Of a stretch of DNA of 64,000 nucleotides, positions 39,552-48,593 are shown piece after piece. Each line of letters starts with the position of its first letter. Position 1 is the stretch's first letter. Source of the DNA: Arthrobacter pascens. Lineage in GTDB: Bacteria; Actinomycetota; Actinomycetes; Actinomycetales; Micrococcaceae. The notes beneath the pieces were generated by a model. That model was not told where the DNA came from. It was given only the letters and a program-made list of their open reading frames with translations, and did no database searches. The position numbers and the translations under genes were made by a program. Where the stretch lies: contig NZ_JAUSWY010000001.1 in assembly GCF_030815585.1 (NCBI RefSeq), positions 310,001-374,000 of the forward strand, given 5' to 3'.

Positions 39552-42500
39552 TTAGGAAACCCGGTTCAGCAGCTCCACCTCCGCCAGGTTGATGTTGCCG
39601 CCGTGCTCATCCAGCACCCGGACCTGGGCGTAGTCAGCCCGCTGCGGAAGGGTGAACGTGTACCAGTTCGCGGCTGTCATGCCCGTGATGGTTGCAAACG
39701 TGGTCCATGTTGCGCCGCCGTCATTGGAGCCCTGAACGACGGTACCGTTGCCGCGGCTGATGTGGCTGGCGCGCGGGTAGACCCGGACCATGTCGGTGAT
39801 GATGCGTGTGCCGTCAGTCGGCTTCACCGTGACCCAGCCGTTCGCCGTCGTCGTGTCGGTGTACGTGGCCGTATTCCTGTCGAACATCTTCCAGGCGTTC
39901 TCCTGTGTTGTGCCGGTCCCCGGCCATGCCCGGGTGGAGGCGTTCACCCAACCCGCAACAACCGGGACACGCTGGATCGCCGTGTTCCACAGGGCAAGCC
40001 GGCTTCCGTCAGTGGTGTTGGTAAGGGTAGTGCCGGACTTGCCGGAAGCCGTGCGGTAGTCCACCGTGAACTGCACGTCCCGGCCGTATTCGACGTCGTT
40101 GGGCAGGACAGCGGCGGCCGTCCAGTTGGTCCCGTCAGCGGAGGAGGCGGTAGCGGACGCTCCTTCGACGACGATGGTCAGCGCCGACAATGGCTCCGTG
40201 GCCACGGCGCTAAAGGTTACCGTATCCTCGTTCGTGGCCAGCGCCTTGTCCGCATTGGACGTTGACATAGACAGAGAGGAAAGTGCATTCGCCATCTCGT
40301 GCCGTTCGCCATGGATGCGGAACTCGCCGAAGGAGGAGATGCCCGGGTAGGCCGGGTCGGTAGGCACACCGGGGTGGTCCACCTGGACCTTGAGGTAGCG
40401 GAAGGTCTGGCCGGCCACTTCGGCGCGCACCGGGATGGTCTCCATGGCGAACCCGCTGGCCGTTGTGTTGGTGGTCTCCCGCTCGGTCAGCAGTGTCCAG
40501 GTCCGTCCGTCACGGGAGCCGTAGACGTTGGCGCCTTGGGAGCGGTTCGCGAAGTTGTACCTGGCCTGGAGGCCGAACGCGTCGGCGGAAACCTGGAAGT
40601 CCTGGCCGAAGTCGAGCGTGAACGGTGCGCGCAGGTCCCCGGTGGTGGTGTCGAAGTTTCCGTCCACGAGGTTCCTTGGCTGGACGCTGGTCGGATTCGT
40701 CGTCACCAGCCCGCGGTAGTCGATCGAACCGTCGTCTGCCAGGCTTGGGGTGAGTAGCTTCAGCGCCTTGACCGCTGCCTGGAGGCGGACCAGCTGATCG
40801 AGGTAGCCGGCGTCGTCGGCCGTTTGCATGGCCGATGTGACTTCCTTCCTCACCGCGTCGAAGGCGGCGAACGACGGCGACTCATACACCGCATTCGGAC
40901 CGAAGCCGACCAGCGCGGCATCGAAGGCGGCTTGCCGGTTCGCGGCGACGGCCACAGTGGCGGGACGCGTCGTGACGGACGTGCCGTCGTCGGCCGTGAC
41001 CTGGAAGGTGTGTTCGCCCACAGCGCCAGCCGCAGGAGTCCATACAAGCTGTCCCGTCCCGGGATCCAGCTGGGCATCTGCCGGCAGACCCATGGTCGAG
41101 TATTGCAGCGATTCTCCGCCCGCATCCGTTGCCGCGAGCGAGCGGGAAAGCTGGGCTCCTGACAGTCCGATGATGGGCGTTGCCGTGTCTGCAGGGAACT
41201 GCGGAACGGTCAGTTGCGTCTTGGCTTCGAGGTTGACGTAGTCGAAGTCGACCTGGGTGTCATCCGCTCCAATTACCGTGAAGTAGGCCAGGTTTTCCCC
41301 GCCCAGGCTTATGCCAGTCAGCTTCTCAGCGTCTACGTCATACGTCACGTTGCGCCACTGTCCACGGGTATCCGGAAGAGGCACTTCCAGCCGGTTGGCA
41401 GGGTCCTTTCCGATCGCCAGGGTCGCGGGGGCGTTTGTCCGGAATTGAACACCCACCGGGCTGTAGCCGGTGCGGCTGAGGTACATGAGGGTGCGCGCGG
41501 CAATTGTGCGGCCTTTACCTGTGGCATTAACCTGGACAAACGTGCGGCCGTCCTCGGTCTTGACCTTGAGCTTTTTCCCGTCCGTCGCCGAGCTGCGGGT
41601 CTCGAACTGGACTTTCGCATCGGTGGCGACCGGCCGCTTCTGGCCTGCAATCTCGGACGGGAGGGACAGCCAGAACTCAGGGCTGTAATCCGGATTGCTT
41701 TCCCAGGAGTTGTAGAGGCCAGTTCCCCAGTAGAACTTCGGTCCATCCGCCTTGGCATGGAGTTCGGCGACGTAGGGCGCCTCCTTTTCGACGTCCACGC
41801 CCAGCTCGTATTTGTAGACGTTGTAGAGCTCGTCGATCGGGTTGTACATGCGCCCGCGGTACGCCTCAGAGAGCCGGCCCGGCCCGCCGGTGGTGTCGAT
41901 CCACGGCGTGTCGTAGCCCAGCATGTAGCCCGTGAACGCGTTCGCGGCCTTGAGGAGGCGGTCACCGAGGAATTTGTACGGCGAAACTGCATCCGGAGCC
42001 GTGGAGAGTGTGCCCGCCGCCGGATCCACCTTGGTGCCCTGGACCGTCAGGAAGCGGGCAAGTGCTCCGTTGGTGTTGATGCCGTCCCAGGCGTGCGCCT
42101 GGTCGCGGCCCATCTCCTGGTGCTGGACGAAGTCGTAGCCATAGGGGTTGAGTGGATCATCCTTGGAGATGAGCGGGAAGAGAGCAGCAAGGGAGCCGTT
42201 CTGCTCCGGCCGCGACGTCGACGCGTTGACCGTGTACCACTCCACCGCCTCGGTGTACCGGTCACGGTTTTCCGTGAAGATGTACCCGGCAATCGCACCG
42301 ATGAGGGGGTAGGAGTGCTGGTTCAGGTAGCGCCAGTTGGTGTGCAGGAACGTTTCGGTCATGGGCCCAATGAGGTTGGCGCTCAGCTTTGTGGTGTCCT
42401 GCCCGTTCCAGCCCAGGTCGTAGGCCGTGTAGCCGTCGGGGACGCTCGTGGCGCGGAAGATCTCAGCCGCGGCCACCATCCGGTAGAGCGGGACCCCCGA

Positions 42501-43028
42501 GTGGATGTGTGCGTCCGGGTAGTACGCGTACTTCGCCGGATCCATGTTGCTCCAGGTGCGGATGAGCCGCATCCCGTTGTCCCGGTAGACGGGGTCACCC
42601 GTGATGACATACAGAACTGCCTGGGTGTAAGCCCCGAACGCGTCCCGGATGAGTTTGCTTTGGACTCCCTGGGAGTTGAACGCGGTGGTGCCGGGCATGT
42701 CGAGGACGCTGCTGGCGTTGGAGGAGCGGAAGTCCTTGGCGGCGAACGGCGTCTCCATCATGGCGTCGTAGTAGCTCTTCCACGGTTCGGTGCCCGCCTT
42801 GACCATGTCGCGGGCGTTGCGCAGGCTCGCCGCGCTCACTCCTATGCCCGGATGGACGAACCCGCTCGCGTCCACACTCTCAGTGATTGTCACGTCCTGG
42901 CCGGTGTCGGCCACTGCGGGAGCCGTGCTCCCCGGCAGGGGGATGCCCCCTGCCGGTGCCACGAGGGCAACGGCCGCGGCAAGCCCGAGCATGCGGGCCC
43001 ATCGCCTCATCGTTGAAGGATGTTTCAT
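39552..43028 (-). CDS. Large secreted alginate-lyase-like protein with discoidin-type domains
   Basis: 1158 aa from ATG 43028 with AGGAGGACCG upstream. A classical signal peptide ends near residue 40 (APAVA-D). Residues about 55-480 resemble the alginate lyase (PF05426-type) toroid, with HPGIGVSAASLRNARDMVKAG, a middle HTNWRYLNQHSYPLIG and NPYGYDFVQHQEMGRDQAHAW, which carries likely catalytic His/Tyr positions. Then come a beta-sandwich, a putative Ig-like domain (about 680-770), a short helical linker and two F5/8-type carbohydrate-binding domains (about 830-970 and 1010-1158). It likely acts outside the cell on a uronate-containing polysaccharide. It has its own promoter with LacI-type operators and ends before stem-loop copy 7. 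Confidence 0.82.
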   Translation of the reverse strand: MKHPSTMRRWARMLGLAAAVALVAPAGGIPLPGSTAPAVADTGQDVTITESVDASGFVHPGIGVSAASLRNARDMVKAGTEPWKSYYDAMMETPFAAKDFRSSNASSVLDMPGTTAFNSQGVQSKLIRDAFGAYTQAVLYVITGDPVYRDNGMRLIRTWSNMDPAKYAYYPDAHIHSGVPLYRMVAAAEIFRATSVPDGYTAYDLGWNGQDTTKLSANLIGPMTETFLHTNWRYLNQHSYPLIGAIAGYIFTENRDRYTEAVEWYTVNASTSRPEQNGSLAALFPLISKDDPLNPYGYDFVQHQEMGRDQAHAWDGINTNGALARFLTVQGTKVDPAAGTLSTAPDAVSPYKFLGDRLLKAANAFTGYMLGYDTPWIDTTGGPGRLSEAYRGRMYNPIDELYNVYKYELGVDVEKEAPYVAELHAKADGPKFYWGTGLYNSWESNPDYSPEFWLSLPSEIAGQKRPVATDAKVQFETRSSATDGKKLKVKTEDGRTFVQVNATGKGRTIAARTLMYLSRTGYSPVGVQFRTNAPATLAIGKDPANRLEVPLPDTRGQWRNVTYDVDAEKLTGISLGGENLAYFTVIGADDTQVDFDYVNLEAKTQLTVPQFPADTATPIIGLSGAQLSRSLAATDAGGESLQYSTMGLPADAQLDPGTGQLVWTPAAGAVGEHTFQVTADDGTSVTTRPATVAVAANRQAAFDAALVGFGPNAVYESPSFAAFDAVRKEVTSAMQTADDAGYLDQLVRLQAAVKALKLLTPSLADDGSIDYRGLVTTNPTSVQPRNLVDGNFDTTTGDLRAPFTLDFGQDFQVSADAFGLQARYNFANRSQGANVYGSRDGRTWTLLTERETTNTTASGFAMETIPVRAEVAGQTFRYLKVQVDHPGVPTDPAYPGISSFGEFRIHGERHEMANALSSLSMSTSNADKALATNEDTVTFSAVATEPLSALTIVVEGASATASSADGTNWTAAAVLPNDVEYGRDVQFTVDYRTASGKSGTTLTNTTDGSRLALWNTAIQRVPVVAGWVNASTRAWPGTGTTQENAWKMFDRNTATYTDTTTANGWVTVKPTDGTRIITDMVRVYPRASHISRGNGTVVQGSNDGGATWTTFATITGMTAANWYTFTLPQRADYAQVRVLDEHGGNINLAEVELLNRVS

Positions 43029-43201
43029 CGGTCCTCCTGGATCGATTTGGTGGTGCTTGTTTGGGGGTGGTGCAGTGGGGGTGATGCAGTTGCGCCCGGT
43101 GCCGGATGGGCGCGCCGGAGTGCCGCCCGCCACGTCACAGCGGACGGGTCTGCGGTGCCGGTTTCCCGCACGGGTAAGCGCGGAGCAACCGATTTTTGGC
43201 A

Positions 43202-43265
43202 AGCTTAGCTGTCATTCGATGCACAGGCAATCGTTTTCCTGAGATGGCAGGCAAACGTTTTCCTG
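43202..43265 (-). promoter_or_regulatory. Promoter and repeated LacI-type operators of the alginate-lyase-like gene
   Basis: Minus strand: TTGCCT (43230-43225), 17 bp, TAAGCT (43207-43202). AGGCAATCGTTTTCCTG (43225-43241) and AGGCAAACGTTTTCCTG (43249-43265) are direct repeats with one difference and a 24-bp period; each has the CG-centred AA-N-CG-TTT pattern of LacI-family sites. The predicted leader is about 165 nt. No gene is seen between 43029 and 43397. Confidence 0.6.
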
Positions 43266-43327
43266 CGACCGCTTGGACCGCGCCCAGCTGGTCACCTTCG
43301 CTTACCGCGGGTCTCGCATCACGCAAG

Positions 43328-43359
43328 AGGACGACGGCGGGAGCTCCCGCCGTCGTCCT
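43328..43359. terminator. Palindromic stem-loop terminator, copy 8 of 12
   Basis: AGGACGACGGCGGGAG followed directly by CTCCCGCCGTCGTCCT: a perfect 32-bp palindrome. It lies past the minus-strand stop at 43398, ending the sugar-acid operon. Confidence 0.85.
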
Positions 43360-43397
43360 TTCAGGTCCGGCCTTCCTCGGCCGCCTGTCGCGTGACT

Positions 43398-44597
43398 CTA
43401 CCGACCCGTGGAGGCGGACTCCTGGAGCAGGCGCTGGTCATGCAGATAGCCGAACAGCTGCCGCAGCCCAAAAGACCATTCCGGCAGCTCTTCCGCACGG
43501 CCCACCCGATTGATGAGGGCTCCAAGATGGCTGCTGCGGATGGTCACAACGTCGCCCAGGTGGTGGGTGAATCCCTGCCCCGGCTCGTCCCTGTCCTGGG
43601 TCGGTGCGAAGAGGGTGCCTGTGAACAGTGCGAACCCGTCCGGATACTGGTGATGCTTGCCGAACGTTGCCGCCACCAGCTCTTCGAACGGCCGGCTGAT
43701 CCTGGCCACGGAATTGCTGCCCTCCAGGCGATAGCCGTCCCCGCCTTCCACGCTCAGCAGGATCTCTTCGTTGCGCAGCGTTTCCAGGGTGAACCCGCCG
43801 TCGAACAACCGGATCAGGGGACCCATAGCGCTGGACGCGTTGTTGTCCTTCGCCTTTCCCAGCAGCAGGGCGCTCCGTCCCTCCACGTCGCGAAGGTTCA
43901 CGTCGTTGCCCAGCGTGGCGCCCACAACTGTCCCTTCCGAGGTGGCAATAAGCACCAGCTCCGGCTCCGGATTGTTCCAGGAGGAGAAGGACGGGATGCC
44001 GATTCCGGCGCCCAACCCGACAGAGGAGAGCACCGGGGCCTTCGTGAAGACCTCCGGGTCCGGCCCGATCCCGACTTCCAGGTATTGAGACCAGAGGCCC
44101 TCGGCGCTCAGCACTTTCTTGGCTTCGGCAGCCGCCGGGGAGCCGGGGCGGATGGCGCCGATGCTGCCGCCGAGGGCCGTGCCCACCAGCTCCCGCACCG
44201 CCGCCGCGCGGCCGGCGTCCCCGCCGCAGCGCTCCTCGATGACCCGCTCGATCATGCTGTCCACGAACGTCACACCACAGGCCTTGATGACCTGGAGGTC
44301 CACCGGAGCCAGCAGGTGCGGACGTGCAGGGTCCTGCGTCAGGGACGCCTCGACTACCTCGGAGGTCTCCCACCGCGGCGAGGTCATTGCTGCCCGGATG
44401 TCCGCCACAAGGTCAGGGCGTTCAAGGAGTTCGGAGACCGTCCCGGCCAGATTGTGGAGGTCGAACACACTGTCCTCCTGTACCGCGACCACACGCGGGC
44501 CTGAGGTTTCCACGTCCCAGATGCGGCCGATCAGGAGAGCCCGGGCTGCGTCGTCCGGAAGCACCGATGCTCCGCCGGTGTTCAGTGGTGCGTTCAT
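43398..44597 (-). CDS. Fumarylacetoacetate hydrolase (FAH) family protein, probable 2-keto-3-deoxy sugar-acid dehydratase
   Basis: 399 aa from ATG 44597, with GGAGG seven bases upstream and a four-base overlap with the aldehyde dehydrogenase stop. FAH-fold features: VTFVDSMIERVIEERC, then PEPELVLIATSEGTVVGATLGNDVNLRDVEG with the metal-binding Glu/Asp residues and SSAMGPLIRLFD. In sugar-acid pathways, FAH-family enzymes dehydrate 2-keto-3-deoxy-pentonates to 2,5-dioxopentanoate. The two upstream genes supply the preceding dehydratase and the following dehydrogenase, so that role fits. A plain hydrolase role is the alternative. Confidence 0.82.
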   Translation of the reverse strand: MNAPLNTGGASVLPDDAARALLIGRIWDVETSGPRVVAVQEDSVFDLHNLAGTVSELLERPDLVADIRAAMTSPRWETSEVVEASLTQDPARPHLLAPVDLQVIKACGVTFVDSMIERVIEERCGGDAGRAAAVRELVGTALGGSIGAIRPGSPAAAEAKKVLSAEGLWSQYLEVGIGPDPEVFTKAPVLSSVGLGAGIGIPSFSSWNNPEPELVLIATSEGTVVGATLGNDVNLRDVEGRSALLLGKAKDNNASSAMGPLIRLFDGGFTLETLRNEEILLSVEGGDGYRLEGSNSVARISRPFEELVAATFGKHHQYPDGFALFTGTLFAPTQDRDEPGQGFTHHLGDVVTIRSSHLGALINRVGRAEELPEWSFGLRQLFGYLHDQRLLQESASTGR

Positions 44598-46099
44598 CGC
44601 TGAACCTCCCAATCAGGCAGCCGCTCCGAGTTGATGGGCCTATTGGGCCCGGTGGGCCTGCTCCACGCGCCATCCACGCGCTGCGGTACGTTCCAGGGGT
44701 TGGCGTCCTGCAAGGGTTCGGGCAGCCGCCCTTCCGGGAACGACTGGTAGGCCACAGGCCGGAGGAAGCGGCGGATTGCGGCCGTTCCCACCGACGTGGT
44801 GGCCGATGTGGTGGCGGGGTAGGGCCCGCCGTGGTGCTGGGCGTAGCTGACCGTGACTCCCGTGGGCCAGCCGTTCCAAAGCACCCGGCCGCTGATGTCC
44901 GCCAGCCCCGCAGCGAGGCCGGACACATCGTCATCCGGCTCCGACTGGAGGGTGGCAGTGAGCTGTCCCTCAAGAAGTTCCGCGAGTGCCGGGAGTTCCG
45001 ATTCGTCCCCGTACTCGACAACCAGGCTGGCCGGCCCGAACATTTCCTGCCGGAGGATCGATGGAGCGTTGCGCACCGCGGCTGCCGTCGTCTGCAGCAC
45101 GGTGGGCGACGGCGTCGCGGCGAAACCGCCGTCCACCAGCACCTGCACGCCGGCCGTGTCCCGGAGCTTGCGCACGGCGTCCGCATACCCCTCGTGCAGC
45201 CGCTCGCTGAGCAACGGGGCAGCGGGGAAATCCGCCAGAGCGCCGCTGAGCGCCGCACGGACCTTGTCCGACTGTCCGCCAGGGAGGAAGATCAGGCCCG
45301 GTTTGGTACAGAACTGGCCCATTCCCATGGTGAACGAACCGGCGTATCCGGCGAGGATCTCGTCGCGCCGGGACGCCCAGGCGTTCTCGGTGACGAAGAC
45401 CGCGTTGATGCCGCCGAGCTCGCCGAAGAAGGGAATGGGTTCCGGCCGGGCTGCGGCACGGTTGAACAGCGCCCGTCCCCCCGCCGTCGAGCCCGTGAAG
45501 CCGATGGCTTTGACCAGTGGATGGTCCACCAGGGCCTCCGCCGCCGGGCGGCCGGTGACCAGCGAGAAGAGGCCGGACGGTGCGCCGGTGTCGTTGAGTG
45601 CCGCTGCAACGGTTGCGGCGGTGCGAAGCGCGAGGTTGAGGTGACCGTCGTGTGCCTTGTGGACGACGGCGCAGCCGGCGGCCAGCGCTGAGGCGCTGTC
45701 GCCGCCCATCACGCTGAAGGCAAAGGGGAAGTTGGACGCCCCGAAGACCCCCACGACGCCGATCGGCACGTTGTACCGGCGCAGGTCCGGCCGCGGCCCC
45801 ATGCCCCAGTCCGGGTCTGCGTGGTCGATAGTGGCGTCGAAGTGCTCACCCTGTCGGATTTCCGCCGCGAAGAGCCTGAGCTGGAAGGTGGTGCGTTTCA
45901 GTTCGCCCCGGAGCCGCGCCTCGCCCAGGTGTGTTTCCTGGGCGGCCAGAGTTACCAGCCCGTCCGCGTCGTCGTCCAGACTGACGGCCACGGCGTCCAG
46001 CCAGGATGCGCGCGTGAAGGGATCGGCCGCGCGGGCCTTTTCGAAGGCTGCCTGGGCGGCCTGGACGGTGAAGATCAGGTCTGCGACGTCGGTTCTCAT
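44594..46099 (-). CDS. Aldehyde dehydrogenase, 2-oxoglutarate-semialdehyde (2,5-dioxovalerate) type
   Basis: 501 aa. Catalytic Cys in MGMGQFCTKPGL, the cofactor-site FGASNFPFAFSVMGGDSASA and general-base region FFGELGGINAVFV. These match the type III ketoglutarate-semialdehyde dehydrogenases. NAD(P)+-dependent oxidation of 2,5-dioxopentanoate to 2-oxoglutarate in the cytoplasm would complete a Weimberg-like route. The ATG overlaps the stop of the upstream dehydratase gene (ATGA). Confidence 0.88.
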   Translation of the reverse strand: MRTDVADLIFTVQAAQAAFEKARAADPFTRASWLDAVAVSLDDDADGLVTLAAQETHLGEARLRGELKRTTFQLRLFAAEIRQGEHFDATIDHADPDWGMGPRPDLRRYNVPIGVVGVFGASNFPFAFSVMGGDSASALAAGCAVVHKAHDGHLNLALRTAATVAAALNDTGAPSGLFSLVTGRPAAEALVDHPLVKAIGFTGSTAGGRALFNRAAARPEPIPFFGELGGINAVFVTENAWASRRDEILAGYAGSFTMGMGQFCTKPGLIFLPGGQSDKVRAALSGALADFPAAPLLSERLHEGYADAVRKLRDTAGVQVLVDGGFAATPSPTVLQTTAAAVRNAPSILRQEMFGPASLVVEYGDESELPALAELLEGQLTATLQSEPDDDVSGLAAGLADISGRVLWNGWPTGVTVSYAQHHGGPYPATTSATTSVGTAAIRRFLRPVAYQSFPEGRLPEPLQDANPWNVPQRVDGAWSRPTGPNRPINSERLPDWEVQR

Positions 46100-47442
46100 C
46101 GGAGCCTGCCAGTGGTGGTCAAGGAGGCACCCGTCACTGCGGCGCGGCTGCCCACTTCAACCCAGCCTGCTCCGGCGGGGAACTCCCAGCGTAACCGGGA
46201 GGCGCTGAACATTTCGGCGCCGGTGCCCGGCAACTGCGGTGCAGCGTAGCGGCCGTTGACAATCCGGACCGGCTCGGCAAAGTGCTCATGCAGGTGGTCC
46301 ACGTATTCGATCATGCGTCCGTCCTGGCTTCGGCTGATAGCCGCGTAGTCGAAGAACGAGAAGTGCTGGACGAGTTCACACAGCCCCACTCCGCCGGCGT
46401 GCGGGCACACTGGTACGTCGAAGCGGGCGGCGAGCAGGAGGTTGGCGATGTTCTCGTTCACGCCGCCTACACGCGTGGAATCCAGCTGAAGAACGTCGAT
46501 GGCGCCGGACTGCAATAGCTGCTTGAACACGATGCGGCTCGCGACGGCCTCGCCGGTGGCGACGCGCACAGGCGAAACGCCCTTCCGGATGAGGGCGTGG
46601 CCCAGGATGTCATCCGTGCTGGTGGGCTCCTCAATCCAGTAGGGGTTGAATTCCGCGAGCTCGTTGACCCATTCGATCGCCTCGGACACTTCCCACCGCT
46701 GGTTGGCGTCGATGGCGATGGGGAGATCGCCCACAGCTTGCCGGGCCAGGGCCATGCGGCGGCGGTCATCATTGATGTCGCCGCCCACCTTCAGCTTGAC
46801 CATGGAGAAGCCGTCGGCGGCGGCCTCCTTGCTCAGCCTGACCAGCTTCTCGTCGCTGTAGCCGAGCCATCCCGGGGACGTGGTGTAAGCGGGGTAGCCG
46901 TCCGCCCTCAGGGCAGCGATCCGGACTGCCTTTCCGTCCTCGCCTGCCCGGAGTATGTCCAGCGCCTGCTGGGGGCTGAGGGCGTCGCGGATGTGGGTGA
47001 AATCGACGACATCGACAATTTCCTCGGCGGGCATCTCACTGAGCAGGAGCCACAGGGGCTTGTTTTCGCGCCGGGCACGGATGTCCCAGAGTGCGCTGAC
47101 GAGCGCACCGCAGGCCATTTGGGTGACGCCCTTTTCCGGTCCGAGCCAGCGCAGCTGGGAATCGTGGATCAGTCGCTTGGATGCGCCGCCGAGGTCGTAA
47201 ATGAGCTCTTCGATGTCCCGGCCGAGGAGCAGGCGGGCGTAGGCGTCGATTGCGTGCGTGAGGATTTCGTTGCCGCGTCCGCAGCTGAACACAAAGCCGT
47301 GGCCTTCGTCGCCCGCATCGGTGCGGATGACCACGTAGGCGGCGGAGTAGTCGGGGTCAACGTTGACCGCGTCGGAGCCGTCGAGTTCCAGGGACGTGGG
47401 GAAGCGTACGTCCTGGGTATGGATGGAGATGATGGAAGGCAT
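46096..47442 (-). CDS. L-fuconate dehydratase-type enolase superfamily enzyme
   Basis: 448 aa. The N-terminal RFPTSLELDGSDAVNVDPDYSA-type start is characteristic of L-fuconate dehydratases. RLIHDSQLRWLGPEKGV, the KxK base in MVKLKVGGD, metal ligands in AIDANQRW and WIEEPTS, then ATGEAVASR and CPHAGGVGLCE are all in place. It removes water from L-fuconate or the structurally related D-arabinonate to give a 2-keto-3-deoxy acid. First gene of the operon with ALDH and FAH genes; the ATTCCTATAT operator lies over its promoter. Confidence 0.92.
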   Translation of the reverse strand: MPSIISIHTQDVRFPTSLELDGSDAVNVDPDYSAAYVVIRTDAGDEGHGFVFSCGRGNEILTHAIDAYARLLLGRDIEELIYDLGGASKRLIHDSQLRWLGPEKGVTQMACGALVSALWDIRARRENKPLWLLLSEMPAEEIVDVVDFTHIRDALSPQQALDILRAGEDGKAVRIAALRADGYPAYTTSPGWLGYSDEKLVRLSKEAAADGFSMVKLKVGGDINDDRRRMALARQAVGDLPIAIDANQRWEVSEAIEWVNELAEFNPYWIEEPTSTDDILGHALIRKGVSPVRVATGEAVASRIVFKQLLQSGAIDVLQLDSTRVGGVNENIANLLLAARFDVPVCPHAGGVGLCELVQHFSFFDYAAISRSQDGRMIEYVDHLHEHFAEPVRIVNGRYAAPQLPGTGAEMFSASRLRWEFPAGAGWVEVGSRAAVTGASLTTTGRLR

Positions 47443-47481
47443 GGAGATCTTCTCTCAGGTCTGGGTGATGAGCGGGACACG

Positions 47482-47530
47482 ATTCCTATATAAATTCTGA
47501 TAATCATATAGGAATTGCACTACAGATCAA
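47482..47530 (-). promoter_or_regulatory. Promoter and GntR-type operator of the fuconate operon
   Basis: Minus strand: TTGATC (47530-47525), 16 bp, TATGAT (47508-47503). ATTCCTATAT (47482-47491) and inverted ATATAGGAAT (47506-47515) are perfect 10-bp arms 14 bp apart; the second overlaps the -10. The same element occurs before the MFS gene at 48503. Confidence 0.7.
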
Positions 47531-47640
47531 GGGTTAGGAGCGCAAGAAATGTCCGGACGGCAAAAATCTCCGCAGGACAAAGCGAAGCCCCGGCCTGCCG
47601 GCCGGGGCTTCGCGTGGGATTCAGCTGAGGACTTCCGGAT

Positions 47641-48369
47641 TCAGCTGACGATCCGCGTCCTGGGCGGTCCGCCGTCCTCCAGCGGTGCCAAGTCCACCTT
47701 GCCTTCGAAAGCCTGCGCGAAGCGGGTGAACGAATTCCTGATGTGCTGGGCCATGGCTTCTTCGGCGCGGTCGGGCAGGCAGGCCCTGATGGCCTCCCGT
47801 ACGGCGGAGTGCTCGGCCACCGTGTTGGCGCCGTCCACGTCGGCAGCGTAGAGGCGGAAGGTGTGCAGGTGGCAGTGGGTCTGGGCGAAGGCGTGCCGCA
47901 CCACCGGGTTGCCCGCTGCCGCCAGGATGGTGTCGTGGAACCGGGTGTCGTGGGCCACCAGGTCCTGCCGCAGATCGCTGCTGGCCTGCATGGTCTCCTG
48001 GAAGGCGGACAGCTCCCTTTCCAGGGCGACGGCAGGGTTGGCGAGGCGGTCCACCGCCGCAGACCGCGCCGCCCAGGGCTCCACGAGGAGCCGGAACTCA
48101 AACAGTGAGCGGAGCTCGTCCAGATCAAGCAGGGGGGTGGTGCTGTAGCCGCGTCCGGGGGTGTAAACCACCAGGTTGTCGCCTTCCAGGCGCTGGAGCA
48201 CTTCCCGGACCGGCGTCTGGGAGACACCCAGGCTGCGCGAAACCGCATCGATGTTGATCCGCGTGCCGGGTTCAATTTCGCCTTTTACGATGGAGTCGCG
48301 CATGGCCGAGTAGACATCACTCATGGCGGCCTTGCCTCTGGATGGATCGGACGATTGACGAGGGGGCAC
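47641..48369 (-). CDS. GntR family regulator (FCD subfamily) of the sugar-acid cluster
   Basis: 242 aa from GTG 48369, with AGAGG eight bases upstream; ATG 48423 (longer) and ATG 48324 are alternatives. Winged helix with INIDAVSRSLGVSQTPVREVLQRLEGDNLV and an FCD ligand domain with DTRFHDTILAAAGN and EHSAVREAIRA containing the metal-binding His residues. It lies between the dehydratase operon and the divergent MFS gene. Both flanking promoters carry ATTCCTATAT sites, so it most likely represses both and responds to a sugar acid or its keto-deoxy product. Confidence 0.9.
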   Translation of the reverse strand: MPPRQSSDPSRGKAAMSDVYSAMRDSIVKGEIEPGTRINIDAVSRSLGVSQTPVREVLQRLEGDNLVVYTPGRGYSTTPLLDLDELRSLFEFRLLVEPWAARSAAVDRLANPAVALERELSAFQETMQASSDLRQDLVAHDTRFHDTILAAAGNPVVRHAFAQTHCHLHTFRLYAADVDGANTVAEHSAVREAIRACLPDRAEEAMAQHIRNSFTRFAQAFEGKVDLAPLEDGGPPRTRIVS

Positions 48370-48467
48370 GCGGAGACCTCTTTGCGTTTGGTGGTGGGAG
48401 TCGTTGTGGGAATCATAAGCCACACCCTGCGTTCCGGGCCGGTCTGGAAGTTTTCTTGGACGGGGGC

Positions 48468-48516
48468 TTGTCCTGGATCACAATGTATATATGATTGATC
48501 AGATTCCTATATGATT
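48468..48516 (+). promoter_or_regulatory. Promoter and GntR-type operator of the MFS gene
   Basis: TTGTCC (48468-48473), 16 bp, TATGAT (48490-48495). TATATGATT occurs at 48488-48496 and again at 48508-48516, exactly 20 bp apart. The second is part of ATTCCTATATGATT (48503-48516), matching the operator of the fuconate operon. Confidence 0.6.
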
Positions 48517-48593
48517 TTGGCGTCGGGTCCCCGGCGTCTTCCTGTTCCCGGTGCGCAAGCACCCGAAGCCACGTTTACGTCAAAGGAGACTGT

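Noticed and set aside
41214..43016. 600-codon open frame on the + strand opposite the alginate-lyase-like gene
   Set aside because: It mirrors the codon pattern of the real gene, has no ribosome site or domain, and is a typical high-GC antisense shadow.
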